From contig DATBKU010000050.1 of NCBI GenBank assembly GCA_036555725.1, forward strand, positions 59,832 through 123,831: 64,000 bases of DNA, read 5' to 3'. Origin of the DNA: CALAED01 sp036555725 (GTDB lineage: Bacteria > Actinomycetota > Actinomycetes > Streptosporangiales > Streptosporangiaceae). This document shows positions 1 to 10,500 of this stretch, piece after piece; position 1 is the stretch's first letter, and each line of letters opens with the position of its first letter. The position numbers and the translations under genes were made by a program. The notes beneath the pieces are model-generated. The model had not been told where the DNA came from and did not search any database. It worked only from the letters and a program-made list of their open reading frames with translations.

Positions 1-1
1 G

Positions 2-1555
2 CTCACGGCGTGGATCGCGTCCCTGGCGGCGCTGGCCACCGCCCTGATCGTCGCGATCGCGGTGTACGGAATGCCGACCGGCCAGGCGTTGCTCGCCGGC
101 ACGGAGGGCGCCGCGTTCGGCTTCTTCCCGATCCTGTGGATCGTCATCAACGCCATCTGGGTCTACAACATGACCGTCCAGACCGGGCATTTCGACGTGC
201 TCCGGCGGTCATTCGCCCGGGTCAGCAACGACCAGCGGATCCAGGCGATCCTCATCGCGTTCTCCTTCGGCGCGTTGATGGAGGCGCTCGCCGGGTTCGG
301 CACCCCGGTCGCCGTTACCGCGGTCATGCTCATCGCACTCGGCTTCTCACCGATCAAGTCGGCGGTGCTCGCCCTGGTCGCCAACACCGCGCCCGTCGCG
401 TTCGGCGCCATGGCGACGCCGATCATCACACTCGGCTCACCCGCGGTGACGGACCTGCCCAGCGACACACTGGGGGCCATGGTCGGACGGCAGACCCCGA
501 TTCTCGCGGTGTTCGTGCCGTTGGTGCTGGTGGCCATCGTGGACGGGCGGCGTGGCATCCGGCAGACCTGGCCGGCGGCGCTGACCTGCGGCGTCACCTT
601 CGGGATCGCACAGTACGTCACGTCCAACTTCATCTCCGTCCCGCTGGCCGACGTGGTGGCCTCGCTGGTGTCCGCGGCGGCGATCGTCGCGCTGGTACGG
701 TTCTGGCGCCCGGCGGAGACCTACACCGAGGGCGGCGGCCCGGCGCCGGTGGTGGCCGGCGGGTCGGCCGACGCCCCCACGCCGGAGTTCGCCGGGCGGG
801 TGGCCCGCCCCGACGCGAGGTCGGAGGTCATCAAGGCGTACGCCCCGTACGCGATCATCATCGCGGTCTTCGCGATCTGCCAGATCGGGGCGGTCAAGGA
901 CTTCCTCGACAAGGCAACGCAGAAGTTCACCTGGCCCGGCCTGGACTTGCTCAACACCAAGGGCAAACCGCAGTCGCTGATGACCTTCAACTTCAACATC
1001 CTCACCACTCCCGGCACCCAGATGCTGATCGCCGGCCTGCTGACCGTGATCGTGCTGCGAATCTCGATCGGCACGGCGCTGCGCGCGTACTGGGTGACAC
1101 TCGTGCAGTTGCGCTGGGCGATCCTCACCGTGATGGCCGTGCTGGCGCTGGCGTACGTCATGAACGCCTCCGGCCAGACCATCACGCTCGGCAACTGGAT
1201 GGCCGGGGCGGGAGGCTTCTTCGCCTTCCTCTCCCCCATCCTGGGCTGGTTGGGGGTGGCCGTGACCGGCTCCGATACGTCGTCGAACTCGCTGTTCGGC
1301 GCCCTGCAGGTCACGGCGGCCGGCAAGGCGGACCTGTCGCAGGTGCTCATGGCCGCCTCGAACAGCTCCGGCGGGGTGCTCGGCAAGATGATCTCGCCGC
1401 AGAACCTCGCGATCGCCGCCGCCGCCGTGGGCCTGGTCGGCAAGGAAGGGGACATCTTCCGCAAGGTGATCTTGTGGAGCCTGGTATTCCTCCTGGGGAT
1501 GTGCGTGCTGGTGGCACTACAGGCGTCCAGCGTGCTGTCCTGGATGGTTCCGTAG
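2..1555 (+). CDS. lctP: L-lactate permease (5' end outside window)
   Basis: This is an integral membrane transporter of the LctP family, which imports lactate (or glycolate) with protons. The reading frame is open from base 2, so the true start lies upstream; 517 codons remain of a family length near 550, so only a few dozen N-terminal residues are missing. Many hydrophobic segments are visible. The family-typical stretch with GFGTPVAVTAV and the loop with NTAPVAFGAMATPI lie in the first third, and the C-terminal GSDTSSNSLFGALQ and AASNSSGGVLGKMISPQN motifs are intact. The next gene starts 36 bases downstream on the same strand but is functionally unrelated. The family call is firm; substrate choice between lactate and glycolate is inferred. 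Confidence 0.93.
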   Translation, partial: LTAWIASLAALATALIVAIAVYGMPTGQALLAGTEGAAFGFFPILWIVINAIWVYNMTVQTGHFDVLRRSFARVSNDQRIQAILIAFSFGALMEALAGFGTPVAVTAVMLIALGFSPIKSAVLALVANTAPVAFGAMATPIITLGSPAVTDLPSDTLGAMVGRQTPILAVFVPLVLVAIVDGRRGIRQTWPAALTCGVTFGIAQYVTSNFISVPLADVVASLVSAAAIVALVRFWRPAETYTEGGGPAPVVAGGSADAPTPEFAGRVARPDARSEVIKAYAPYAIIIAVFAICQIGAVKDFLDKATQKFTWPGLDLLNTKGKPQSLMTFNFNILTTPGTQMLIAGLLTVIVLRISIGTALRAYWVTLVQLRWAILTVMAVLALAYVMNASGQTITLGNWMAGAGGFFAFLSPILGWLGVAVTGSDTSSNSLFGALQVTAAGKADLSQVLMAASNSSGGVLGKMISPQNLAIAAAAVGLVGKEGDIFRKVILWSLVFLLGMCVLVALQASSVLSWMVP

Positions 1556-1591
1556 GAGGCACGGCCCGTACATGTTGGATAGCGTCTGGTC

Positions 1592-2521
1592 ATGCGGCTA
1601 GGCGTCCTGGATGTCGGATCCAACACGGTTCATCTGCTGGTGGTGGATGCGCACCGGGGCGCCCGGCCGCTGCCGGCGTTCTCCCACAAGGCGGAGCTGC
1701 GGCTGGCGGCCCACCTGGAGAACGGCGACCGGCTCACCGAGAGCGGCGCGGCGAAGCTCCGTGAGTTCGTCGAGGTCGCCCTGCGCATCGCCGAGGACAA
1801 GGGCGTCGAAGACCTGGTCGCGTTCGCCACGTCGGCGGTTCGCGACGCCGTCAACGGTGAGGAGATCGTCCGCCGGATGCCGACCGACATCGACATCCTG
1901 TCCGGGGATGACGAGGCGCGGCTGACCTTCCTGGCCGTACGGCGGTGGTTCGGCTGGTCGTCGGGCCGGCTGCTGGTGCTCGACATCGGCGGCGGCTCCC
2001 TGGAGATCGCCTCCGGCATCGACGAGGAGCCGGACGTCGCGGTCTCGCTGCCGCTCGGCGCCGGGCGGCTCACCCGCGGCTGGTTCACCGCCGACCCGCC
2101 GCCCTCCGAAGAGGTACGGCGGCTGCGCCGGCACGTACGGGCCGAGATCGCCAAGACGGTCGGCGACATCGCGCGCTACGGCAAGGCCGATCAGGCCGTC
2201 GCCACGTCGAAGACGTTCCGGTCGCTCGCCCGCATCTCCGGTGCCGCACCGTCCAGCGACGGCCCGTACGTACGGCGCTCCCTGGCCCACAGCGAGCTGA
2301 CCCAGTGGACGGACCGGCTGACGGGCATGACCGTCGACGAGCGGCAGCGGCTGCCCGGCGTGTCCGCGGGCCGCGCGCCGCAATTGCCCGCCGGGGCCAT
2401 CGTCGCCGACGCCGCCATGGACCTGCTCGACCTGCGCGAGCTGGAGATCTGCCCGTGGGCGCTGCGCGAAGGCGTCATCCTGAGCCGCCTCGACGTCATG
2501 CCCGCCCCCGCCGTGCGATAG
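1592..2521 (+). CDS. Ppx/GppA-family phosphatase (exopolyphosphatase-like)
   Basis: The 309-residue product belongs to the actin-like ATPase fold family that hydrolyses polyphosphate or the pentaphosphate alarmone pppGpp. It opens with the phosphate-1 motif LDVGSNTVHLLVVD and carries the second glycine motif LDIGGGSLEIASG near residue 130. It has only the two N-terminal domains and lacks the long C-terminal extension of Escherichia coli Ppx, as is usual for short actinobacterial forms. No good Shine-Dalgarno sequence precedes the ATG, so the message may be leaderless. Whether polyphosphate or pppGpp is the substrate cannot be read from sequence. Confidence 0.9.
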   Translation: MRLGVLDVGSNTVHLLVVDAHRGARPLPAFSHKAELRLAAHLENGDRLTESGAAKLREFVEVALRIAEDKGVEDLVAFATSAVRDAVNGEEIVRRMPTDIDILSGDDEARLTFLAVRRWFGWSSGRLLVLDIGGGSLEIASGIDEEPDVAVSLPLGAGRLTRGWFTADPPPSEEVRRLRRHVRAEIAKTVGDIARYGKADQAVATSKTFRSLARISGAAPSSDGPYVRRSLAHSELTQWTDRLTGMTVDERQRLPGVSAGRAPQLPAGAIVADAAMDLLDLRELEICPWALREGVILSRLDVMPAPAVR

Positions 2522-2526
2522 GCGTT

Positions 2527-3174
2527 CTAGGCCCGGCCGCCAGCGCCCCAGAAGAACGGCCCCTCCGTCGTCGGGTGCACTTCGATGCGCCACCCGAGCC
2601 GCTCCAGCCGCCGTTCGAGGTCGGCGGGCCGGTGCGGGACCTTGACGATCCGATAGGCGGTCCCGTCCAGGAGCCGGCGCTGGATGGTCGCCGAACGTTC
2701 GCCCTCGATCAGTTCGTCGGCGGTGCGGTAGTCGTCGTCAACGAAGAACACCCGCCCGTCCGGCTTTAGGCAGTCGGCCACGAGCTCCCAGAAGGACACG
2801 AAACGTTCGGGCGGCACGTGCGACAGCCAGAACCCGAAGAAGACGACGTCGTACCGACGATCGGGCCGCCAGCTGAACAGATCGGCCGTGACGAACCGCA
2901 CCGGCTGGTCACCCACCCAGTCTCTGGCGATGGCGAGCATTTCCGGAGAGCCGTCCACGGCGGTGACGTCGGCGGCGTGCCGCAGCAACTGGGCGGTCCA
3001 GGTGCCGGGGCCGCAGGCGAACTCGAGCACGCTCCCGGTCGGCCGGAACTCCTCCAGCGCCGCCGCCAGCTCGGCCCCGCCCGAAAGCGGCAGCGCGTGC
3101 CTCGCGTACTCCGGCGCGATCGCCCGATAGTAGGCGCCCTGCTCTTCCAGCAACTCCTCCAGGCTTCGACTCAT
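2527..3174 (-). CDS. Class I SAM-dependent methyltransferase
   Basis: This 215-residue protein shows a Rossmann-type methyltransferase core: motif I reads VLEFACGPGTWT near residue 50, followed by the acidic loop VTAVDGSPEML and the DLFSW region. The substrate is not predictable. The frame is open further upstream, but the ATG at 3174 gives the natural family start (MSRSLEELLEEQ); upstream residues look non-coding. It converges with the Ppx-like gene, leaving 5 bases between stops, and diverges from boxC across a 200-base promoter region. Methyltransferase status is certain, but the role is unknown. Confidence 0.88.
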   Translation of the reverse strand: MSRSLEELLEEQGAYYRAIAPEYARHALPLSGGAELAAALEEFRPTGSVLEFACGPGTWTAQLLRHAADVTAVDGSPEMLAIARDWVGDQPVRFVTADLFSWRPDRRYDVVFFGFWLSHVPPERFVSFWELVADCLKPDGRVFFVDDDYRTADELIEGERSATIQRRLLDGTAYRIVKVPHRPADLERRLERLGWRIEVHPTTEGPFFWGAGGRA

Positions 3175-3314
3175 GCGCCGACTATCACCACGCGCATCGC
3201 GGTGTGGCAACCCGGATCGACCCCGGCCGGCCCGGCGACAGCGGAGCCAGGGGTACTGCGGGAAATGCGGCTGCGATGCGCTGGGACCGACGAAAGTACG
3301 GACGAAACGGCAAT

Positions 3315-3339
3315 AACGGGCCGTTTGGAAACTCCCGTT
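3315..3339. promoter_or_regulatory. Inverted repeat in the boxC upstream region
   Basis: AACGGG-N13-CCCGTT lies 15 bases upstream of the proposed boxC -35 hexamer. An overlapping second repeat, AAACGG (3305-3310) with CCGTTT (3321-3326), uses part of the same DNA. Either could bind a regulator of the benzoate genes. Arms of six bases are short enough to arise by chance in GC-rich DNA, so this is only a candidate. Confidence 0.3.
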
Positions 3340-3353
3340 CGTTCTACAAAGTC

Positions 3354-3381
3354 TTGCCGTCTCGCGATGAAAGCTTAGAAT
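3354..3381 (+). promoter_or_regulatory. Candidate boxC promoter, probably giving a leaderless mRNA
   Basis: A -35 hexamer TTGCCG (3354-3359) and a -10 hexamer TAGAAT (3376-3381) are separated by 16 bases. Transcription would start about seven bases after the -10, at or next to the A of the ATG at 3389. No Shine-Dalgarno sequence is present. The ATG at 3380 lies within the -10 box and so is unlikely to be transcribed. Leaderless genes are common in actinobacteria; the assignment is inferred from sequence. Confidence 0.5.
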
Positions 3382-3388
3382 GAGCAGC

Positions 3389-5014
<1,626 letters not shown>

Positions 5015-5042
5015 GCGCTAGCGCTGTGCGGGGAGCACGCAC

Positions 5043-6455
5043 ATGAATTACTACGAGGACAAGATTCCCAACAACGTCGGCCTCGCCGACGACCGGCGGC
5101 TGCAGCGGGCACTGGAGTCCTGGCAGCCGAAGTTCCAGCAGTGGTGGGCCGACATGGGCCCGGAGCTGGCCACCCAGGACGTCTACCTGCGTACGGCCAT
5201 CAACGTCGGCCGGGAGGGCTGGGCGCATTTCGGCCACGTCGCCGTCGACGAGTACCGCTGGGGCATCTTCCTCGCCGAGCCGCGGTCCGACCGGCGGATC
5301 GCGTTCGGCGAGCACAAGGGCGAACCGGCCTGGCAGCGGGTGCCCGGCGAGTATCGTTCCGATCTGCAACGCCTCATCGTCGTACAGGGCGACACCGAGC
5401 CGGCCAGCGTCGAGCAGCAGCGCCGGCTCGGCTACACCGCGCCGTCGCTGTACGACCTGCGCAACCTGTTCCAGGTCAATGTGGAGGAGGGCCGGCACCT
5501 GTGGGCGATGGTCTACCTCCTGCACGCCTACTTCGGCCGCGAGGGCCGGCAGGAGGCCGAGGAGCTGCTGCGGCGCAACTCCGGCAGCGCGGACGCCCCG
5601 CGCATCCTCGGCGCGTTCAACGAGGAGACGCCGGACTGGCTGTCGTTCTTCATGTTCACCTACTTCACCGACCGGGACGGCAAGTACCAGCTCGGCACGC
5701 TCAAGGAGTCCGGCTTCGACCCGCTGTCGCGGACGTGTGAGTTCATGCTCAAGGAAGAGGCCCACCACATGTTCGTCGGCACGACGGGTGTCGACCGGGT
5801 GGTGGAGCGCACCGCGCAGCTGATGGTCGAGCACGAGACCGACGACGCCGGGCCGCACGGCGCCATCCCGCTCGACGTGATCCAGAAGTATCTCAACTTC
5901 CACTACAGCGTGAGCCTCGACCTGTTCGGCGGCGAGACCTCGACCAACGTCGCCAACTACTTCTCGGCCGGGCTCAAGGGCCGCTGGAACGAGGAGCGCC
6001 GCGACGACGACCACCAGCTGATCGACCACGGCGCGTACGTGGACGCGATCGACGACGGCGGCGAACTCACCCAGGTAGAGGTGGAGGCGCTCACGGCGCT
6101 GAACACCGACCTGCGCATCGCGTACATCGCCGACTGCGAGAGCGGCGTCAAGCGGTGGAACCGGATCCTGGCCGACGCCGGCCTGCCGCATCGGCTCGCG
6201 CTCCCGCACCGCGCCTTCAACCGCAACGTGGGTGTGTTCAAGAACGTCAACGTCTCCCCGGCCGGGGAGGTGCTGCCCGCCGAGGAGTGGACCGCGCGCC
6301 AGGGCGCGTGGCTGCCCACGGACGCGGACAAGGCACACGTCCTTTCGCTCATGCGGCCGGTCTACGAGCGTGGCAAGATCGCTAGCTGGCTGGCCCCGCC
6401 CCGCAACGGGATCAACGGCAAGCCGTTCGACTACGAGTACGTTCACCTGTCCTAA
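5043..6455 (+). CDS. boxB: Benzoyl-CoA 2,3-epoxidase oxygenase subunit BoxB
   Basis: BoxB is the di-iron oxygenase that epoxidises benzoyl-CoA. The 470-residue sequence matches the family from end to end. Two ExxH iron-binding motifs are visible, EEGRH (E149, H152) and EEAHH (E239, H242), and E119 and D210 fall where the remaining carboxylate ligands are expected. A good Shine-Dalgarno (GGGGAG) sits 7 bases before the ATG. A short perfect palindrome, AGCGCTAGCGCT (5014-5025), lies between boxC and boxB. BoxB normally receives electrons from the FAD/iron-sulphur reductase BoxA, which is not encoded in this window, so reduction must come from elsewhere. Confidence 0.93.
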   Translation: MNYYEDKIPNNVGLADDRRLQRALESWQPKFQQWWADMGPELATQDVYLRTAINVGREGWAHFGHVAVDEYRWGIFLAEPRSDRRIAFGEHKGEPAWQRVPGEYRSDLQRLIVVQGDTEPASVEQQRRLGYTAPSLYDLRNLFQVNVEEGRHLWAMVYLLHAYFGREGRQEAEELLRRNSGSADAPRILGAFNEETPDWLSFFMFTYFTDRDGKYQLGTLKESGFDPLSRTCEFMLKEEAHHMFVGTTGVDRVVERTAQLMVEHETDDAGPHGAIPLDVIQKYLNFHYSVSLDLFGGETSTNVANYFSAGLKGRWNEERRDDDHQLIDHGAYVDAIDDGGELTQVEVEALTALNTDLRIAYIADCESGVKRWNRILADAGLPHRLALPHRAFNRNVGVFKNVNVSPAGEVLPAEEWTARQGAWLPTDADKAHVLSLMRPVYERGKIASWLAPPRNGINGKPFDYEYVHLS

Positions 6456-6498
6456 GGACCCGCGGACCTCTCGGACCGGTGAGAAAGGGGTGGAGCCC

Positions 6499-8007
6499 AT
6501 GTCCGATGTCTTCAACGCGTGTACGTACCTGGTGGACCGGCACGTCGAGGCGGGCAACGGCGACCGGCTGGCCGTGACCGGTCCGGGCGGCACCCTGACG
6601 TACGCCGAGCTGCTGCACCGGGCGGGCAAGGTTGCCGCCGGACTGCGGGCCCTGCGGATGCGGCCTGAGGAACGGGTCCTGATCTTCATGTCGGACGGCC
6701 CCGACATGGTCTCCGTCGTCCTCGGGGCCATGCGGATGGGTGCCGTACCGGTCCCGGTGTCGACCATGCTGTCGGCCGCTGAGCTCACCGGCCTGCTGCG
6801 CGACTCCCGCGCCCGTACGCTCGTCGCGAGCCCGGAGTTCGCCGCCACCGCCGAGGCCGCGGCGCGGCAGGCCCCCGAGCTGTCCGGGGTGATCCTCGAC
6901 AGCTCCGGGCTGGCGGGCCACGACACCGGCGTCTATCCGACCAGCCCGGACTCGACCGCCCTGTGGCTCTACACCTCCGGCACCACCGGCCGCCCCAAGG
7001 GGGCGGTGCACCGGCACGCCTCGCTCAGGTCTGTCGTCGAGACGTACGGCACGCAGGTCCTCGGCATCCGGCCCGACGACCGCTGTCTGTCGGCGTCCAA
7101 GCTGTTCTTCGCCTACGGCCTCGGCGCCTCGTGCCTGTTCCCGCTGGCCGTCGGGGCCTCGGCGTCGCTGCTGCCGACGAGGTCGACGCCGGACGCGATC
7201 GCCGGACGCCTCGCCGAGGACAGCCCGACCCTGTTCTTCGCGGTCCCGACGTTCTACGCCGCGCTGCTCGGCGCGGGCCTGCCGGCCGACACCTTCTCCT
7301 CCGTACGGCAGGCCGTGTCGGCGGGAGAGCCGCTGCCGGCCCAGCTCTACCAGCGGTTCCTCGACCGGTTCGGGGTGGAGATCATCGACGGGCTCGGCGC
7401 CACGGAGGCCCTGCACATCTTCTTGTCCAACCGGCCCGGTGCGGTACGGCCCGGCTCCACCGGCGTGCCGGTTCCCGGGTATGACCTGCGCCTCGTCGAC
7501 GACGCCGGAGCCGATACGGAGCCCGGGACGCCCGGCCACCTCCTGGTCCGCGGCGACTCGATCGCGACCGGCTACTGGTGTCGTACGGAGACGACGCGGC
7601 GGGTCTTCCAGGGCGAATGGCTGCGTACGGGCGACACGTACATAAAGGACCAGGACGGCTACTACCGGTTCGTCGGCCGCTCGAACGACATGATCAAGTC
7701 GAGCGGGGTCTGGGTGTCGCCAAGCGAGGTCGAGGAGCGGCTCCTCGAACATCCCGAGATCGCGCAGGCCGTCGTGGTCGGCGCCAACGACGCCGAGGGC
7801 CTGGAGAAGCCGGTCGCCGGGGTCGTCCGTACGGAGGGCAGCAAGCTCGGGGCCACGGAGATCCTGGAGTTCTGCCGCGAGGGCCTGCCCGCCTTCAAAC
7901 GGCCCCGCGCGGTGCTGTTCCTCGACGCGTTGCCGACCACGGCGACGGGCAAGGTGCAGCGATTCGTGGTCAGGGAGATGGCCAAGAATGTGTGGGCTGA
8001 CCAGTGA
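6499..8007 (+). CDS. bclA: Benzoate-CoA ligase family protein
   Basis: This adenylate-forming enzyme activates benzoate with ATP and CoA, the first step of the box pathway. The 502-residue product has the P-loop-like motif YTSGTTGRPKG near residue 160, the GATEALH motif, and the C-terminal GRSNDMIKSSG and TATGKVQR motifs holding the catalytic lysine. The frame is open upstream, but AAGGGG with an 8-base gap selects the ATG at 6499, 43 bases after boxB. The operon context makes benzoate the likely substrate; a substituted benzoate or another aromatic acid remains possible. Confidence 0.88.
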   Translation: MSDVFNACTYLVDRHVEAGNGDRLAVTGPGGTLTYAELLHRAGKVAAGLRALRMRPEERVLIFMSDGPDMVSVVLGAMRMGAVPVPVSTMLSAAELTGLLRDSRARTLVASPEFAATAEAAARQAPELSGVILDSSGLAGHDTGVYPTSPDSTALWLYTSGTTGRPKGAVHRHASLRSVVETYGTQVLGIRPDDRCLSASKLFFAYGLGASCLFPLAVGASASLLPTRSTPDAIAGRLAEDSPTLFFAVPTFYAALLGAGLPADTFSSVRQAVSAGEPLPAQLYQRFLDRFGVEIIDGLGATEALHIFLSNRPGAVRPGSTGVPVPGYDLRLVDDAGADTEPGTPGHLLVRGDSIATGYWCRTETTRRVFQGEWLRTGDTYIKDQDGYYRFVGRSNDMIKSSGVWVSPSEVEERLLEHPEIAQAVVVGANDAEGLEKPVAGVVRTEGSKLGATEILEFCREGLPAFKRPRAVLFLDALPTTATGKVQRFVVREMAKNVWADQ

Positions 8008-8025
8008 TCGGCGTCTGCTGGAGGG

Positions 8026-8281
8026 TCATCTCGCCCACAGGATGTCGATGATCCGCAGCGACTCCGTTCGCTCATCCACCAGGACGTGATCAAACCCTGC
8101 GATCCGTCGCCGAAGATCGCGCGGCGACGGCCGGGCCGCCTGGATGAACAGGCGCCGCGTCCCATGGTGCTTCCAGGAGCCGCAGCACATAATCCACCAG
8201 AGCACCGTCGCGGACCTCTTCAGGAAGTCCGTTCAGTTCGTACAGAGCCCGACCATGGAAGCCCTCGAACTTGAACGTCAC
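8026..8281 (-). pseudogene. Frameshifted RelE/ParE-like toxin remnant
   Basis: A GTG at 8281 overlaps the stop of the upstream antitoxin-like gene by 4 bases (GTGA). The frame encodes MTFKFEGFHGRALYEL and then LVDYVLRLLEAPWDAAPV before ending early at 8090. Moving to another frame near the GGPAVAA segment continues coherently to 8026 and ends in FDHVLVDERTESLRIIDILW, the kind of C-terminus seen in small RelE/ParE-fold toxins (VDE...LRIIDILW). A single-base change around 8120-8135 therefore splits one gene of about 85 codons. It is either a true inactivated toxin or a sequencing error. The family assignment rests on pattern memory. Confidence 0.6.
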
Positions 8282-8577
8282 AGACGGCCTTCCCAGCCTG
8301 GTGGCACATACTGAACAAACGCCTCCTCCCGCCCGTCAAGGGCGTCCTGAAGCGCCTCTTCATAGCCGGGTCGTGCGAACGCCATCGCCTGCAGGCGCCA
8401 AAGCCGCACCACATCTGCGACCTGCCGGTATCGCGCAAGGTCGTGGGCGGCATCGAGAGCCGCGTCGTATTCCGCCCGGAACCGTTCCCGCTGCGACGCA
8501 GGAAGTGCTTCGAAAATCGCGGCCGGGTCATCGCCGGGATCGTAGGGCTCAGGATGCCGGGCGGCCTGTGCGGTCAT
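8278..8577 (-). CDS. Small antitoxin-like protein (DUF6247-like)
   Basis: This 99-residue, acidic, Ala/Asp-rich protein contains DDPAAIFEALPASQRERF and a helical stretch through DVVRLWRLQAMA, resembling the small DUF6247-type proteins encoded ahead of RelE-like partners in actinobacteria. Its stop codon overlaps the GTG of the following broken toxin gene by 4 bases, the usual antitoxin-toxin coupling. It has no obvious DNA-binding motif. It lies between the benzoate ligase and a PaaX-like regulator but has no evident link to aromatic degradation. The antitoxin role is inferred from gene order. Confidence 0.65.
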   Translation of the reverse strand: MTAQAARHPEPYDPGDDPAAIFEALPASQRERFRAEYDAALDAAHDLARYRQVADVVRLWRLQAMAFARPGYEEALQDALDGREEAFVQYVPPGWEGRL

Positions 8578-8679
8578 GGTGACACCTTACCGACCGAAGC
8601 ATCCGGCACCCTCGCCCAACAGCCTTCCTCGAAGGCGTCCGCGTATAGCCCCGTGCCGCCCGAGCGGACGAGGTACGGA

Positions 8680-9525
8680 TCAGCGGGCGAGTTCGTGCCA
8701 GCGGGCCTGGGCGGGGGCGTGCCAGTCGGCGTGCCGGGTGGCGAAGAGGGTGCGGGCACGGGCGCCGCTCCAATGGGCGGGCAGCAGCCGGGCGGGCAGC
8801 CGCGGGTCGAGGAATGGGAATCGGCGCCACTCGTGCACCAGCCTGATCTGGGCCAGCAGCGCCCTGTCGGGCGGGGTGAGGGGCGGCGCGGTGAACGTCT
8901 CGATGAATTCCTCGTAGCGAGCGGCCACCCCGTCGAGGTCCCAGGCGCGGGCCACCATGGCGCGTTCCTCCCCGATCCCGGCGAACCGGGCGCGGAACGA
9001 CATGGCGTCGGTCTCCAGGCCGAGCTCCTCGACCACGGTACGGGCCTCGGTCTCGTGGGCGGCGGACGGGGCGATCCACATGCCCGGCTCGGGGGACCCG
9101 AACCCGGCCCAGCTCAGCCGGGTGCGCAGCTGGTGGCGGAGCCGGCGTTTGGGCTCGGGCACCGATACGTACAGCAGCAGCCAGACGCCGTCCCACTCGG
9201 GGGCGGCCGCGCCGAAGGAGTAGATGCGCTCGGCGCCTTCGGTGAGCAGCCGGCGGCCCGGTTCGGTGAGCGACCAGCGCACGTTGCGCCCGACGCGCTC
9301 GGAGGTCAGCCAGCCGTCGGCGGCGGTGCGGGCCAGCGCCTGGCGGGCGGCCTTCTCCTCGACGCCGAGCCGGTCCAGCACGCCGACGAGCGTCGAGGTC
9401 CAGACGGGGCGCTGATGCGGCAGGACGAACTCGCCGAGCACGGTCAGCAACAGCGACCGGGCACTGGTGTCGCCCACGGCGTGCCGACGGGACAGCGTCG
9501 GCCGGACGGCACTTTCGCTGATCAT
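8680..9525 (-). CDS. PaaX-family transcriptional regulator
   Basis: PaaX proteins are winged-helix repressors of aryl-CoA catabolic genes that respond to aryl-CoA thioesters such as phenylacetyl-CoA. The 281-residue product shows the N-terminal winged helix (SARSLLLTVLGEFVLP through ARQALARTAADGWL), the central domain WDGVWLLLYVSVPE and the C-terminal PaaX domain (LVHEWRRFPFLDPRLP). It is divergent from the amidohydrolase gene across a short intergenic region and close to the box genes, so control of benzoyl-CoA metabolism is plausible. The effector is not known from sequence. Confidence 0.88.
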   Translation of the reverse strand: MISESAVRPTLSRRHAVGDTSARSLLLTVLGEFVLPHQRPVWTSTLVGVLDRLGVEEKAARQALARTAADGWLTSERVGRNVRWSLTEPGRRLLTEGAERIYSFGAAAPEWDGVWLLLYVSVPEPKRRLRHQLRTRLSWAGFGSPEPGMWIAPSAAHETEARTVVEELGLETDAMSFRARFAGIGEERAMVARAWDLDGVAARYEEFIETFTAPPLTPPDRALLAQIRLVHEWRRFPFLDPRLPARLLPAHWSGARARTLFATRHADWHAPAQARWHELAR

Positions 9526-9538
9526 GATAAGGTCATTC

Positions 9539-9555
9539 TACAGTGAATCGATGTA
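9539..9555. promoter_or_regulatory. Candidate operator between paaX-like gene and amidohydrolase
   Basis: Outer arms TACA and TGTA flank a partly symmetric core around GAATC; six of the eight base pairs in this 17-base element are symmetric. A second, wider repeat pairs AGGTCA (9530-9535) with TGACCT (9559-9564). The site sits in the short divergent region, where a PaaX-type repressor would autoregulate. It does not match the published Escherichia coli PaaX site exactly, so this is a position-based guess. Confidence 0.35.
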
Positions 9556-9590
9556 TCTTGACCTATCTGTAGCAGATGGGAGGGTCATCT

Positions 9591-10439
9591 GTGCTCGATG
9601 GCCATCTGCTCGTCGACGCGCATATGCATCCTGCCCGGCTCCCGACGCTCAAGCCGGCGTGGCACGTGTGGGCGCAGGACTTCGGTGACAGCGGGGTCCT
9701 CGGCCAGGTATACGACTCCGAGGGCACGATCGTGCCCGAGCGGTTCGGCGAGCTGCTCGACGCCGAGCATGTCGACATCGCCCTGCTGCTGTGCGAGTAC
9801 AGCCCGAAGGTCACCGGCGTCCAGCCGATCGAAGACCTGTTGCCGCTGGTCAAGCACGACCCGCAGCGGCTGCGGCCGATCGCCAACCTTAACCCGCACC
9901 TGCACTACCCGATCGTCGAGGAGCTGGAGCGCCAGCTCGGCCTCGGCGCCGTCGCGCTGAAGGTCCACCCGGTGCACGGCGGCTTCGCGGCCAACGACCG
10001 TGCGCTCTACCCCGCGTACGAGCTGTGCCGGTCCCGCGGCGTGCCGGTGGTGGTGCACTGCGGCACCAGCAGCTTTCCCGGGTCCACGAACGGCTTCGCC
10101 GACCCGGTCCTGCTGGACGAGGTGCTGCGCGACTTCCCGACCCTCAACGTCGTGCTCGCCCATGGCGGGCGCGGCTGGTGGTACGACGCGGCGGCGTTCC
10201 TGGCGCTGTCCCGCGAGACGGTGTGGATCGAGCTGTCCGGGCTGCCGCCGCGCCGCCTCCCGGAGTACTACGCCAGGCATAACTTCGCCCGGCTGGCCAG
10301 GCGGTTCATCTTCGGCACCGACTGGCCGGGGGTGCCCGGGGTGGCCGTCAACGCGCGCGCCGTCGCCGGGCTCTGCCCCGACGACGAGACCGCCGGGCTC
10401 GTCCTCGGCGGCAACGCGACCCGCGTGTACGGGCTCTGA
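9591..10439 (+). CDS. Amidohydrolase-family metal-dependent hydrolase
   Basis: The protein belongs to the amidohydrolase-2 group (TIM-barrel hydrolases and decarboxylases such as ACMS decarboxylase). Visible features are the HxH metal motif in VDAHMHPARL, KVHPVHGGF, VVVHCGTSSFPG, VLAHGGRGWWYDAA and the metal aspartate in FGTDWPGVPG. Start choice: an ATG at 9576 is followed immediately by GGGAGGG (9578-9584), which is correctly spaced (6 bases) for the GTG at 9591, giving 282 residues. A role in ring-fission product metabolism is possible given the aromatic-degradation neighbours, but the substrate is unknown. Confidence 0.85.
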   Translation: MLDGHLLVDAHMHPARLPTLKPAWHVWAQDFGDSGVLGQVYDSEGTIVPERFGELLDAEHVDIALLLCEYSPKVTGVQPIEDLLPLVKHDPQRLRPIANLNPHLHYPIVEELERQLGLGAVALKVHPVHGGFAANDRALYPAYELCRSRGVPVVVHCGTSSFPGSTNGFADPVLLDEVLRDFPTLNVVLAHGGRGWWYDAAAFLALSRETVWIELSGLPPRRLPEYYARHNFARLARRFIFGTDWPGVPGVAVNARAVAGLCPDDETAGLVLGGNATRVYGL

Positions 10440-10500
10440 CCGCCCTCGTGTACGAATCTTTCGTACGGCTTTCCTGTGGACTTATGGGCGGTGGAGCGGC

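Noticed and set aside
1598..2593. A long minus-strand open frame opposite the Ppx/GppA-like gene
   Set aside because: The composition is typical of antisense shadow frames and the plus-strand gene is clearly real.
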